Shown here: positions 50,634 through 59,230 of the stretch, in pieces | Layout of the letters: each line of letters opens with the position of its first letter | Numbering within the stretch: position 1 is the stretch's first letter | DNA from: Clostridiales bacterium | Lineage (GTDB): Bacteria > Bacillota > Clostridia > Peptostreptococcales > Anaerovoracaceae | NCBI GenBank assembly: GCA_015243575.1 | Contig: CP042469.1 | Span: forward strand, 3,934,929-3,998,928 | DNA: 64,000 bases | Direction of reading: 5' to 3' | The notes under the pieces: generated by a model | Seen by the model: only the letters and a program-made list of their open reading frames with translations | Databases searched by the model: none | Told to the model about the DNA's origin: nothing | Translations under genes and position numbers: made by a program

Positions 50634-52082
50634 ATGAAACGCTATTTAATGGGTTTTGATATTGGGACCTTAAGCTCGAAAGCAGTGCTGACAGATCTGA
50701 GCGGAACGATTATTGCGAAGTGTCAGATGGAGCACGCCATAGAGATAAAGCATCCGGGATGGCAGGAAGAAAGCATGACCATGTGGTGGGAAGAATTTAA
50801 GGCGGCGGCGGCGTACTTTCTTGGCCTTGCGGGTATAGAAAAAGATCAGATTAAAGCAATCGGCGTTACGGGTCTGATTCCTGCCATGTGCGCGGTGGAT
50901 TACGGTGGAAACCCGGTGAGGAATGCGATTTTGCATACCGATGTTCGCGCTGAGAAAGAGCTCCGGGAAATCAATGAGAAATTGGATTGCAAAATCTCTC
51001 ATGGCCACATGCTCCCCAAGATTCTATGGGTGAAGCGGCATGAACCGGAAGCCTTCAAGCGAATTCATAAGATTATGGTGCCCCACGGATACATAGGATT
51101 CAAATTGACGGAACATGCGACCATGGACTATGATTCGGCAACTATGGCAGGCGGACTGTTCCGGGAGAGCTCGCTGGGCTGGGATGAAGGAACAATCAGA
51201 GAATTCGGGTTGGAGCCATATTTGTTCCCAGATGTATATCCGGCAAGCCAAGTCAATGGGCAGATTTGTGAAGCTGCAGCCGAAGAAACAGGACTTTCTC
51301 AGGACACAAAGGTAATTGTGGGTGTGGGTGACACGTTCGCATCGATGCTGGGAGGAGGCGCATATAACGCAGGGCACTTTATGCTGTATCTGGGCACCTC
51401 CGGTACGTCGATCTATGCTGAAAATTCTCCGGAGCAATACATCACCATACCGCATTACGGGGAAGGAAAAGGTCACTTTACAGGCAGAATCTTCTCCTTT
51501 GGCGAAAGCATTTTGCATCTACGAAATAATCTGGGGTACGACAGCTGGGAGGCGCTCAATAGTCATCTGGAAGAGATCCCGCCGGGCTCAGAGGGACTTT
51601 GGTATTTTCCTCATTACAAGCTGCAAACTGAGGCGTCTTTCTTTGGTCCAGATGCAGAATTTATGCTGGGATACAGAGGGTGCCACAGCCAATTCCATCT
51701 CTACCATGCTATGCTGGAGGGAATTGCTTACAATGCAAGGTATAATATTTCCGGCCTTGATCTACCCATTCGCAGGATCAACATGTTCGGAGGCGGAACA
51801 AATGCAAGGGAAATCTGCCAGCTGTTTTCCGATGTAATCGGGCGGGAGCTCTACTATAATCCCAAAAGCTCCACGGCGCTTGGAATCGCATTTCTGGCAG
51901 GCTACGGAAGCGGGCTGATCGAACGTTACGACACGCTGGAAAAAAGCTGGCTCAGCGACAGCATTGCGGTTAAGCCTGATGAGGCAAAGGCCAGACAGTA
52001 TCACGCGCTTTATGATAAGTATCAGGAATTAAGAGAAAGACTCATGGAGCTTGATTCCGAAATCGATAAAATTCAGGAGTAG
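50634..52082 (+). CDS. FGGY-family carbohydrate kinase
   Basis: A 482-residue kinase of the FGGY family (xylulose/ribulose/glycerol kinase relatives). N-terminal motif LMGFDIGTLSSKAVL binds ATP phosphates, MLGGGAYNAGHFMLYLGTSGTS is the mid motif (in part), and FGGGTNAREICQLFSDVIG near residue 385 is the C-terminal FGGY-2 signature. It should phosphorylate a keto sugar or polyol made by the dehydrogenase at 49566. AAAGAAAGGG precedes ATG 50634; GTG 50628 is also possible. It lies 22 bp after the dehydrogenase. Confidence 0.85.
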   Translation: MKRYLMGFDIGTLSSKAVLTDLSGTIIAKCQMEHAIEIKHPGWQEESMTMWWEEFKAAAAYFLGLAGIEKDQIKAIGVTGLIPAMCAVDYGGNPVRNAILHTDVRAEKELREINEKLDCKISHGHMLPKILWVKRHEPEAFKRIHKIMVPHGYIGFKLTEHATMDYDSATMAGGLFRESSLGWDEGTIREFGLEPYLFPDVYPASQVNGQICEAAAEETGLSQDTKVIVGVGDTFASMLGGGAYNAGHFMLYLGTSGTSIYAENSPEQYITIPHYGEGKGHFTGRIFSFGESILHLRNNLGYDSWEALNSHLEEIPPGSEGLWYFPHYKLQTEASFFGPDAEFMLGYRGCHSQFHLYHAMLEGIAYNARYNISGLDLPIRRINMFGGGTNAREICQLFSDVIGRELYYNPKSSTALGIAFLAGYGSGLIERYDTLEKSWLSDSIAVKPDEAKARQYHALYDKYQELRERLMELDSEIDKIQE

Positions 52083-52092
52083 AGGAGGAATT

Positions 52093-53046
52093 ATGAGTTT
52101 ACCTATGATTCCGTTTGACGCGGAAAAAATAAAAATCAGATCTGTCTATCAGAGTCAGGAGCTCGCACATTACATAGACCTTCCGGTTCCCTCTGAGAAG
52201 ATAAAGCAGGTATATGGCGATGAACTCCGGTTTCCTGAGAACCGGGAAGACAGACCCTACCTTTTTTCCTCGTTTGTATCTTCCATCGACGGGAAATTGG
52301 CTTACGCAGATAAGCCAAGTGCGTTTTATGTTGCCGGAAAGAATCAGCTGGCGGGAGCAGGAAAAGATACAGATTTCTGGATTTTGAACGCGCTGCGGGG
52401 TGTCTGCGATGCGGCACTCATTGGAGGAAACTCCATGGGGACAGACCCCGACTATTCCATGCACTGCATGGATGCGGATATTGAAGAGGATCGTATCAAG
52501 GCAGGCCTTTCAAGGGTTCCTCTGAATATCATCATGACCCTTGATGCCACTGATGTACCTTTGGATCATACGCTGCTGGCAAATGAAAAGGTTCCGGTAC
52601 TTATGATCACGTCTCCGGCAGGCATGAACCATGTTCGCTCTGCTTACAAAGGAGATTTTCTTACGGTTTCAGGACAAGAGCCTGCGGAGTTGATCAGAGA
52701 AAAGATACAGGGAGCAGTGCCCGGCGTATTGCCGATTCTGGTAACCGGTAGCGAGGGTTTCCCGGATACGACAGAGTCCATGAGGATTCTAAAGGGAATT
52801 GGAATCAACCGCCTTTTAATCGAATCACCCGGTTACGGCAATTACTTGGTGAAACAGAAAATGATGGATGAATTCTTCCTAAATATTTCGGGAGTATACA
52901 TCGGAGGCGGGGATACCATGACACTGGGAAAGGCAGACCAAGGCTTTTCCGCAGAAGCACACCCCCATACGAAGCTAATGTCAATTCATATCTTCAATGA
53001 GTACTTTGCTTATTTCAGATACAAATTCAATTATGAGTTTATCTAA
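52093..53046 (+). CDS. RibD C-terminal domain-like reductase 2
   Basis: A second RibD-C-type reductase of 317 residues, the same length as that at 47649. Motif YLFSSFVSSIDGKLAYADK carries the family's S-x-D-G-K-L-A. The words DFWILNALRGVCDAALIGGNSMGTDPDYS match FWVLNLLRAACDGIIIGSG in the first copy (both shown in part). It lies eleven bases after the kinase, starts at 52093 after GAGGAGG and has an N-terminal extension of its own. Two unlike reductases of one family in one operon suggest two reduction steps or two subunits of one enzyme. Confidence 0.75.
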   Translation: MSLPMIPFDAEKIKIRSVYQSQELAHYIDLPVPSEKIKQVYGDELRFPENREDRPYLFSSFVSSIDGKLAYADKPSAFYVAGKNQLAGAGKDTDFWILNALRGVCDAALIGGNSMGTDPDYSMHCMDADIEEDRIKAGLSRVPLNIIMTLDATDVPLDHTLLANEKVPVLMITSPAGMNHVRSAYKGDFLTVSGQEPAELIREKIQGAVPGVLPILVTGSEGFPDTTESMRILKGIGINRLLIESPGYGNYLVKQKMMDEFFLNISGVYIGGGDTMTLGKADQGFSAEAHPHTKLMSIHIFNEYFAYFRYKFNYEFI

Positions 53047-53073
53047 ATTATTATTAGGAAAGGGAGAAAAGAT

Positions 53074-54681
53074 ATGTTAGGAGAAAACAAGGAAATGCAG
53101 ATCGCCTGGTTTAAGGGCGGAGATGTAGACGCAACCATCGGTGTATTCTTTGACGGATTCACCAAGATTCTCGTTGGGGTAAGCATCCTCAGCGGTGTAA
53201 TGGCCATGCCCAATGATATTATTTTTGGAAAAATTGTATCTTCTATCGGTTTTACGGCGTTTCTGCTTTTGGCGTTTAATACGTTTTATGCCAGATACCT
53301 GGGTCGAAAGATGGGCAATCCTGAAATTACCGCAATGCCTGCAGGCGTAAGCGGAGGAACCTTCTTTGTGTGGCTGTTTGCCATTATGATGCCTACTTAT
53401 TTCGCTTCTGGAGATGCGCTGTACGCCTGGAAGGTAGCGGTAAATGTAAATATCCTGTATTCGGTTATCATTATCGCCTTTGCATTTATCATCAAATTTA
53501 TCATGAAGCATGTACCGAATCAGGCGATGCTGGGAGGCGTTGTGGGAGGCTCCATGGCATATCTGCTCATCGGAGCAATGGGTGACGGTTTCGCGCATCC
53601 ACTGATTATCCTAGTCACACTGTTTGTTCTCTTGTTCTTTAACTTTGGAAAGATTAAACCCAAATTTTTCTCCCCCGCGTTTATCGCAGTAGGACTGGGA
53701 ACCATTGTAGCCTGGGTGACGGGCGTAATGAAGCCCGAGACATTTATGGCTTCCTTTGCAACCACAGGACTTTATATTCCGCTGCCTCAGATTGGGCTTC
53801 TGGGTGGGGAAGCATTCCAGGGTGCGCTTGCGTTTTTACCGCTGATTCTGGCCTTTGCCTTCTCTGATGTGACTGCGTTGTTGCAGGGGCTGGAGCAGGC
53901 AGTGCAGAGCGGAGAGAAATTTGATCAGAAAACTTCTCTCCTTGCAACGGGCCTTTGTAATTTTATCGGTACTCTCTTTGGAAACCCGTTCCCTGTTAAT
54001 ATGTACTGGGGGCATCCTGCGTGGAAAAAGGCAAAGGCAGGTGCATCCTACCCCTTATTTACGGGGGCCATCTATTTGATCTTATGTGTAACAGGACTGG
54101 TAGCCATAGCAACATCAGCCATTCCATCCAGCGCTACCCTTGTGCTGCTGGTATTCGTGGCAATTATGACCGGTGCGCAGGCATTCGAAGTTGTGGAAAA
54201 GAAGTACTATCCTGCTATGATTGTGGCAACTGCTATTCCCATCTTTGAACTGATCTACGGAAAAGTATCCAACGGGATTTCTGCCGCTTCCAATGCCATT
54301 GGAGATGCCTTAACCTCAGGGGGGATTGATTTCGATGTGAGCAGTGTTGCGGTCAATTCGTCATACTTGGCAAAAGCAGGGGTTGCAAACGGATATTTTG
54401 ATATGTCAAAGGGCTCTATGCTCATTGCTATCATCTTCGCCTGCGTCATTATCTTTATGATTGATAGAAAATGGATCAATGCATCGGTGACATTCTTAGT
54501 TGCCAGTGCCTGCTCCTTTGTGGGATTGATTCATGGTGCAAATGTGGAATTCAATGCTGCACCGTTGTACACCGGAACCTATCTTGCTTTCGCGGTCGCA
54601 TTTATAATCATTAAGATCCTCAGCAAAAATATGCCGGGCCTGCAGCCTGAAGAAGAAATCAGGAGCGTGCAGGAAGCCTAA
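53074..54681 (+). CDS. NCS2-family permease 2
   Basis: A 535-residue membrane protein with about 13 helices, related to the permease at 46085 (PFPVNMYWGHPAWKKAKAG is shared in pattern). Family words are GNPEITAMPAGVSGGTFFVW, TLFGNPFPVN and TGVMKPETFM. The last third carries a longer outside loop (ISAASNAIGDALTSGG, in part) than the first copy. It closes the catabolic part of the operon and is followed by a 21-bp terminator-like stem before the GntR gene. Two permeases may import two related compounds or the compound and an exported base. Confidence 0.7.
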   Translation: MLGENKEMQIAWFKGGDVDATIGVFFDGFTKILVGVSILSGVMAMPNDIIFGKIVSSIGFTAFLLLAFNTFYARYLGRKMGNPEITAMPAGVSGGTFFVWLFAIMMPTYFASGDALYAWKVAVNVNILYSVIIIAFAFIIKFIMKHVPNQAMLGGVVGGSMAYLLIGAMGDGFAHPLIILVTLFVLLFFNFGKIKPKFFSPAFIAVGLGTIVAWVTGVMKPETFMASFATTGLYIPLPQIGLLGGEAFQGALAFLPLILAFAFSDVTALLQGLEQAVQSGEKFDQKTSLLATGLCNFIGTLFGNPFPVNMYWGHPAWKKAKAGASYPLFTGAIYLILCVTGLVAIATSAIPSSATLVLLVFVAIMTGAQAFEVVEKKYYPAMIVATAIPIFELIYGKVSNGISAASNAIGDALTSGGIDFDVSSVAVNSSYLAKAGVANGYFDMSKGSMLIAIIFACVIIFMIDRKWINASVTFLVASACSFVGLIHGANVEFNAAPLYTGTYLAFAVAFIIIKILSKNMPGLQPEEEIRSVQEA

Positions 54682-54730
54682 TGTTTCCTTAGGAAAAGAA
54701 GAAACGGCAACGGTGAGCCAGCAAAACGCA

Positions 54731-54780
54731 AAAACTGTATAGGGGTCTGTGCAAGCATGCACAGGCCCCTGTACAGTTTT
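54731..54780 (+). terminator. Long hairpin terminator after permease 2
   Basis: AAAACTGTA (54731-54739) pairs with TACAGTTTT (54772-54780) and AGGGGTCTGTGC pairs with GCACAGGCCCCT around loop AAGCAT, one G-U pair in about 21. T's are few. It probably separates the catabolic genes from the GntR gene, which has its own promoter. Confidence 0.75.
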
Positions 54781-54818
54781 AAATATGGAGCATACTGCCA
54801 TGCAGGTATGATATAGAC

Positions 54819-54850
54819 GTATATACAAATTTGCCGACGTATGCTATAAT
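54819..54850 (+). promoter_or_regulatory. gntR promoter with GTATATAC operator
   Basis: TATACA (54822-54827), a 17-bp spacer and TATAAT (54845-54850) make the promoter. The word GTATATAC (54819-54826) overlaps the -35 box. The 12 bases CGTATATACAAA here also occur after the operon promoter (45972-45983), so both sites carry the same regulatory word. Confidence 0.75.
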
Positions 54851-54907
54851 AGCTGATAATATTGGCAGCCAAAGCAGAACGATTATTTTGGAGGGATTGG
54901 GTACCAA

Positions 54908-55636
54908 ATGATGAACGAAAGCGATTTCAAGAAAGCGCCTCTTTATCTACAGATTCGAGAGGCCATTTACAATAAGATTATCAGTGGAGAATATAAGGCT
55001 GGAGACAAACTTCCTGCAGAGGATAAACTGGCAGAACAATTCGGAACAAGCCGAATGACGGTAAATAAAGCCCTGCTGGAGCTCGTCAATCGTGAGTATC
55101 TCACAAGAGTTCAGGGAAACGGAACTTTTGTCAGCAAGATGAGAAAGGAAGGAAGTCTTTCAAAGGGTCTGAGCTTTAATGACTCAATGATGCAAAAAGG
55201 TTTTAAGGTTTCCACGACGGTGATGGAGCAGAAAATGATTCTGCCTGCACGAAGCGTTGCAGAGCTTCTGAACATTCCCGTGACTTCAGAAGTGCTGTAT
55301 TTAAAACGCCTTCGCGAGGTAAATAACGAACCCATCGTCGTTCAGGAAGCTTACCTTACAAGCAGAGTAAGCCAATCTCTGATGGAGATTGATTTTAGTG
55401 AGAAAGCGTTGTATTCCAGCTTGAGAAACGATTGCCAGGTTGAGATCGTACGGGCAAAAGATACAGTAGAAGCGAAGGCGGCTGATGAGGAAACCAGCAC
55501 CCTGCTGAAGATTCCAGAAGGCTTTCCTGTTTTGGTGACCCAGCGGTTGGCTTATGATGGATCGGATACACCTATTGAACTGTCCTACAGCATTTATCGA
55601 AGTGACCAATATATGCTGGAAGTGGAATATAAATAG
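54908..55636 (+). CDS. GntR-family regulator with UTRA ligand domain
   Basis: A 242-residue HutC/PhnF-type regulator. The N-terminal winged helix is recognisable in YLQIREAIYNKIISGEYKAGDKLPAE (in part) and FGTSRMTVNKALLELVNREYL (in part). The C-terminal UTRA domain (about 90-235) has VLYLKRLREVNNEPIVVQEAYL and PIELSYSIYRSDQY. Such proteins release DNA when they bind a sugar, nucleoside or amino acid derivative. Being the last gene of the locus, with the GTATATAC word before itself and the operon, it is probably the repressor of 46085-54681. A GGAGG site lies before the ATG. Confidence 0.88.
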   Translation: MMNESDFKKAPLYLQIREAIYNKIISGEYKAGDKLPAEDKLAEQFGTSRMTVNKALLELVNREYLTRVQGNGTFVSKMRKEGSLSKGLSFNDSMMQKGFKVSTTVMEQKMILPARSVAELLNIPVTSEVLYLKRLREVNNEPIVVQEAYLTSRVSQSLMEIDFSEKALYSSLRNDCQVEIVRAKDTVEAKAADEETSTLLKIPEGFPVLVTQRLAYDGSDTPIELSYSIYRSDQYMLEVEYK

Positions 55637-55665
55637 AGTTACTCCGGAAGTGGAATATAAATAGA
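55618..55665 (+). repeat. 28-bp duplication at the gntR 3' end
   Basis: GGAAGTGGAATATAAATAGA at 55618-55637 includes the last codons and stop of the GntR gene and recurs, without the gene, at 55646-55665, offset by 28 bp. It looks like a recent tandem duplication; the stop codon in the first copy keeps the protein intact. Confidence 0.75.
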
Positions 55666-55715
55666 ATTTGCATAGAAAGTAAATGATAAGTAGCTGCTGA
55701 CTTACAGAAGTCCGG

Positions 55716-55744
55716 TTGACAGCGGGGGATATCTTTGGTAAAGT
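55716..55744 (+). promoter_or_regulatory. Promoter of the NitT/TauT-type ABC operon
   Basis: TTGACA (55716-55721), a 17-bp spacer and TAAAGT (55739-55744). Just past the -10 box GTTAG and CTAAC (inverted, around 55746-55761) form a short dyad that could be an operator. Confidence 0.7.
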
Positions 55745-55822
55745 GGTTAGTGAACGCTAACTACGAGCGTGCATTCTATAAAACAAAAGGCAAAGAGTCA
55801 AGCACAAAAGATTGGAGGGGCT

Positions 55823-56455
55823 ATGACAAATTATTTATGGATCAATCCGGTTTCTGCCGCACTTTACGAGTGGGAGGAGCTTGATCAAGCCGTCAGAGAA
55901 CAGGGCTTTCTTCCAGTTCAATGTCAGGGAAACCACATTGGGCTTGTCAGGGAAAAATATCGCACAGCAATTGCTGGCGCCAGCGGCTGTGTCGTCGATA
56001 TGCGATGTCCCATGGCGGCAGATTACATAAAGGAGCGGTTTGATCAGCCTGAGCTCCTCTTTCCACCGATTCAGCCAATCCTGATTCATTGTGCCTTGGA
56101 ATTACAGGAGCGGTTTGCCAGAAGTGGGGATGTTCTAACCGTTACGACACCTTGTGCTGCGCTGAAGCAGCTGGGCGATGGCCTTGGACTTGCTGCCACG
56201 ACCTTCCAAACATGGAATGAGTTTGTGCAGGATCATGGCATCACGCTCAAGCGGAAAGCACTTGAGAAAAGCCCCATTCCACCTGGTTTCTTTGATGAAT
56301 TCGGTAAGGATGTTTACACCCTGTCCTCCCATAAAAAGTTCGATGCTTTTTTTTTGGAGCAGAAGCATAAGAACATAAAGCTGATAGAGGCCCTTTATTG
56401 TGAAGAGGGGTGCCACAATGGGGATGGGATATTGGAGGAGGTGCCTGCCGAGTGA
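55823..56455 (+). CDS. [FeFe]-hydrogenase H-domain-like protein with four conserved cysteines
   Basis: A 210-residue protein that I first could not place. Its motifs match the C-terminal catalytic (H-cluster) domain of iron hydrogenases in order: MRCPMAADYI (Cys62) for the TSCCPxW motif, TTPCAALKQL (Cys111) for MPCxxK, and ALYCEEGCHNGDGI (Cys193 and Cys197, CxxxC) for the CxxGCxxGGG motif. All four Cys that bind the [4Fe-4S] part are kept, but the second Cys of TSCC and the N-terminal ferredoxin-like domains are missing, so normal hydrogen chemistry is unlikely. It is the first gene of an ABC transporter operon; a sensor or cluster-dependent modifier is possible. ATG 55823 follows GGAGG. Confidence 0.6.
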   Translation: MTNYLWINPVSAALYEWEELDQAVREQGFLPVQCQGNHIGLVREKYRTAIAGASGCVVDMRCPMAADYIKERFDQPELLFPPIQPILIHCALELQERFARSGDVLTVTTPCAALKQLGDGLGLAATTFQTWNEFVQDHGITLKRKALEKSPIPPGFFDEFGKDVYTLSSHKKFDAFFLEQKHKNIKLIEALYCEEGCHNGDGILEEVPAE

Positions 56456-57282
56456 AGAACCGCGGAGAAATGAAAACCCATGACCGAATGAGAGCTGTCA
56501 GCAGATTGGGAAAGGGTAGTCAATGGCGAGACCGGTGTAAATCCTGGGCGGTTACCCTAGGGATTCTAATCCTTTGGTTTGCAGTCAGTAAAACAGGTAT
56601 CTGGAGCAGTTACGTACTACCATCACCGGAACGAGTCTGGATTGCCTTTCTTGTCATGGTAAAGTCGGGAGTGCTCTTTATCCATATCTGGGATAGCTTT
56701 TTACGGGTGTTTACCGGGTTTTGGATTGCGTTTTTTCTCGCCTTTTGCTTGGGCATACTGGCAGGAATCAAGCCGTCAGCATCGGCCTACTATAATCATA
56801 TCGTGGAGTTTATGAGGAATGTTCCCCCGCTCAGTTTGATTCCCCTCCTAATTTTATGGTTTGGCATTGGTGAGACGTCCAAAATTATTATCATCGTGCT
56901 GGCTTCCTTCTTTCCAATGTTTCTCAATATAAAGAAGGGTCTTGCATCCTGTGATCCAAAGCTTCTGGAGGTAGGCACCTCGTTGAACTTCACTCCTTGG
57001 CAAAAGTTCGCCCGCATTATGCTTCCCAATGCAATTCCTGATATTTTGATTGGAATGAGAGTCGGGTTGGGTTACAGCTGGCGGGCAATCATCGGAGCAG
57101 AAATGATTGCTGCCGCAAGCGGACTAGGATATCTGATTTTGGATTCCCAGCAAATGTCTCGGTCGGACAAGGTAATTGTGGGGATTTTCGTAATCGGAAT
57201 TGTGGGATATTGCTGTGACCAGCTGTTCTCACGAGCCATCAGGAAGCTCGCACATGGGGGTGTTTATGATAGCTGGAGTTAA
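56452..57282 (+). CDS. ABC transporter permease (NitT/TauT type)
   Basis: A 276-residue inner membrane permease with six helices. The conserved EAA loop is visible at [31 protein letters not shown] (in part, EVGTSLNF and [11 protein letters not shown]). It belongs to the nitrate/sulfonate/taurine-type class (SsuC/TauC). I chose GTG 56452, which overlaps the stop of the previous gene as GTGA and has GGAGGAGG before it; ATG 56470 is an alternative. The ATPase gene overlaps its end by 17 bases. Confidence 0.85.
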   Translation: MKNRGEMKTHDRMRAVSRLGKGSQWRDRCKSWAVTLGILILWFAVSKTGIWSSYVLPSPERVWIAFLVMVKSGVLFIHIWDSFLRVFTGFWIAFFLAFCLGILAGIKPSASAYYNHIVEFMRNVPPLSLIPLLILWFGIGETSKIIIIVLASFFPMFLNIKKGLASCDPKLLEVGTSLNFTPWQKFARIMLPNAIPDILIGMRVGLGYSWRAIIGAEMIAAASGLGYLILDSQQMSRSDKVIVGIFVIGIVGYCCDQLFSRAIRKLAHGGVYDSWS

Positions 57283-58054
57283 AATAACAAACCTGCATAA
57301 AAGCTTCGCCGTATCTGGCAGGGAGGTACCGGTCCTTACGGGCTTAAATCTGACCTTAGGAGAGAAGGGGATCACCGTCATTGTGGGGAAAAGTGGCTGT
57401 GGGAAAACCACATTGCTCAGGATTTTAGCAGGACTTGAAACTATGGACCAAGGTGAAATCCAGATACCGGGCAGCGGGATTCATAGAATAGGAAGTCCAA
57501 GGTATCGGCAAGACGGGCAAAAACAGAGGGCAAGGAGCCAAACACCACAGCCCGAGAAAAAGATCGGGATGGTCTTTCAGGAACCTCGTCTGATGCCTTG
57601 GCTTACCGTTTGGAAGAATATTATCTTTGGGCAAAAAAAGCATGAGATTCACCAGGAGAACATACAAACCTTGATTGATACAGTGGGTCTTACGGGATTT
57701 GAGAAGGCCTATCCGAATCAACTCTCCGGCGGAATGCAGCAGCGTGTTTCTCTGGCAAGAGCCCTGGCATATGATGCAGAATTAATTCTCATGGACGAGC
57801 CTTTTGCTGCCTTGGATCATTTTACACGGGAAACCATGCAGCAGGAATTGCTTCGGATTGATTCTGTGAGCCGTAAGCTCACCGTTTTTGTTACCCACAG
57901 TATTGATGAAGCCCTGTTGCTTGCGCAGAAGATCGTCGTTCTGGGAGAAGGAAACGTGAGAGGAGAATATGATCTCTCGCCATGCCCCTACCCAAGAGAC
58001 TTGCTGTCAGGCGAGCTGATCGAGATCAAGAGAGACCTATTGGAAAGGCTCTGA
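57266..58054 (+). CDS. ABC transporter ATPase (NitT/TauT type)
   Basis: A 262-residue ATPase with Walker [11 protein letters not shown]-loop [15 protein letters not shown] (typical of the SsuB/TauB group), signature [16 protein letters not shown] and Walker [13 protein letters not shown]. Between residues 70 and 90 it has an extra insertion of about 20 basic residues ([15 protein letters not shown], shown in part) not usual in the family. ATG 57266 has GGGGG before it and lies inside the permease gene. Confidence 0.85.
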   Translation: MIAGVKITNLHKSFAVSGREVPVLTGLNLTLGEKGITVIVGKSGCGKTTLLRILAGLETMDQGEIQIPGSGIHRIGSPRYRQDGQKQRARSQTPQPEKKIGMVFQEPRLMPWLTVWKNIIFGQKKHEIHQENIQTLIDTVGLTGFEKAYPNQLSGGMQQRVSLARALAYDAELILMDEPFAALDHFTRETMQQELLRIDSVSRKLTVFVTHSIDEALLLAQKIVVLGEGNVRGEYDLSPCPYPRDLLSGELIEIKRDLLERL

Positions 58055-58080
58055 AGAATTATAGAAATAGGAGAAGAAAG

Positions 58081-59055
58081 ATGAAAAAAATAGTTGTCTT
58101 AGCATTAAGTTGTTTCTTAACACTCACTCTGCTTGCCGGATGCGGCGCAAAAGCTGCAGAGGAGGGGGAGACTGTAAAAACATATGACATGGATAAAGTC
58201 GTTGTGACCTATGTAAAGTCACCGCTGAATGTTCCGTCTATCGTAGAGAAAGAGAAAGGCATTTTTGCTGAAAACTTTAGCGATTATGGACTTGCTGTGG
58301 AATATTCCAATCTGACAACAGGACCTGAACAGACCCAGGCTCTGGCTTCTGGAGATATTCAATTCCTCAACGCCGTTGGCGCTACTTCGGCAATCCTTTC
58401 TGCATCGAACGGAGGGGATATCAAAATCGTTAGCATGTACAGCCGCTCACCGGAGGCCTTCCGCCTCTTTGCCAAGGATGATAGCATCAAGTCAGCAGCG
58501 GATCTAAAAGGCAAGAAAATTGCAGGACCCAAGGGAACCATCCTTCACGAGCTGTTGGTATCCTATCTGGCGACCGAAGGGCTGACGGAGAAGGATGTAG
58601 AATTCATTTCCATGGGGATTCCAGAATCGCAAGCGGCACTCATTGCAGGGGAGGTTGACTGCGCTCTTCAGGCAGGTCCGGCGGCATATAATCTGGCAAA
58701 GGACGGCTATCCCGTGGTAACCACCGGGAAAGGTCTTGTGGACGCTACCATTGTAACTGCCACAAGCAATGCGTTCTATGAAAAGTATCCCGAGCTGGTT
58801 CGTGCGTTCCTGGCGGCACAAAATGAGGTACTGACCTATATGGACGATAATTATGATGAAATCATTGATATTACAGCAAAAGAAACAGAACTGAGTACCG
58901 ATGCGGTGCTGGAAATGTTCCCGATGTATGACTTCAGCTCAAAGATTACAGATAGCGATATTGCATCGATGAAAAAAACCGTAACGTTCATGCTTGATAA
59001 TGATATGATCGAAAACGATGTAAATATCGACGACTTGATTCTCGATGTGAAATAA
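58081..59055 (+). CDS. ABC transporter substrate-binding lipoprotein (NMT1/THI5-like)
   Basis: A 324-residue exported binding protein with a signal peptide and the lipobox LAGC at residue 20. Motifs of the NitT/TauT family are MDKVVVTYVKSPLNVPSIVEKEKGIFAE and FLNAVGATSAIL, and the fold has two lobes. The family binds nitrate, sulfonates, taurine, pyrimidines or thiamine precursors; I cannot choose. It is the last gene of the operon starting with the hydrogenase-like protein, followed by a terminator at 59082. Confidence 0.85.
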   Translation: MKKIVVLALSCFLTLTLLAGCGAKAAEEGETVKTYDMDKVVVTYVKSPLNVPSIVEKEKGIFAENFSDYGLAVEYSNLTTGPEQTQALASGDIQFLNAVGATSAILSASNGGDIKIVSMYSRSPEAFRLFAKDDSIKSAADLKGKKIAGPKGTILHELLVSYLATEGLTEKDVEFISMGIPESQAALIAGEVDCALQAGPAAYNLAKDGYPVVTTGKGLVDATIVTATSNAFYEKYPELVRAFLAAQNEVLTYMDDNYDEIIDITAKETELSTDAVLEMFPMYDFSSKITDSDIASMKKTVTFMLDNDMIENDVNIDDLILDVK

Positions 59056-59081
59056 ATCCATCCATACAGACTGTAGAATGA

Positions 59082-59130
59082 ACCCAGTATAGAGGCGCTT
59101 GAAAAAGTCCCTTTACTGGGTCTCTTTTTT
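59082..59130 (+). terminator. Intrinsic terminator of the NitT/TauT-type operon
   Basis: ACCCAGTA (59082-59089) pairs with TACTGGGT (59114-59121) and a run of T follows. The loop of 24 bases is long. Confidence 0.65.
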
Positions 59131-59230
59131 GAGCGGAAGACATCAGGAGCGTCTAAAGCCAAAAGAAGTTCGATTTCCATTCTTTTTTACAGAAAGCGCA
59201 ACTATAATAATAGTGAGGTGATGGAGTCAA

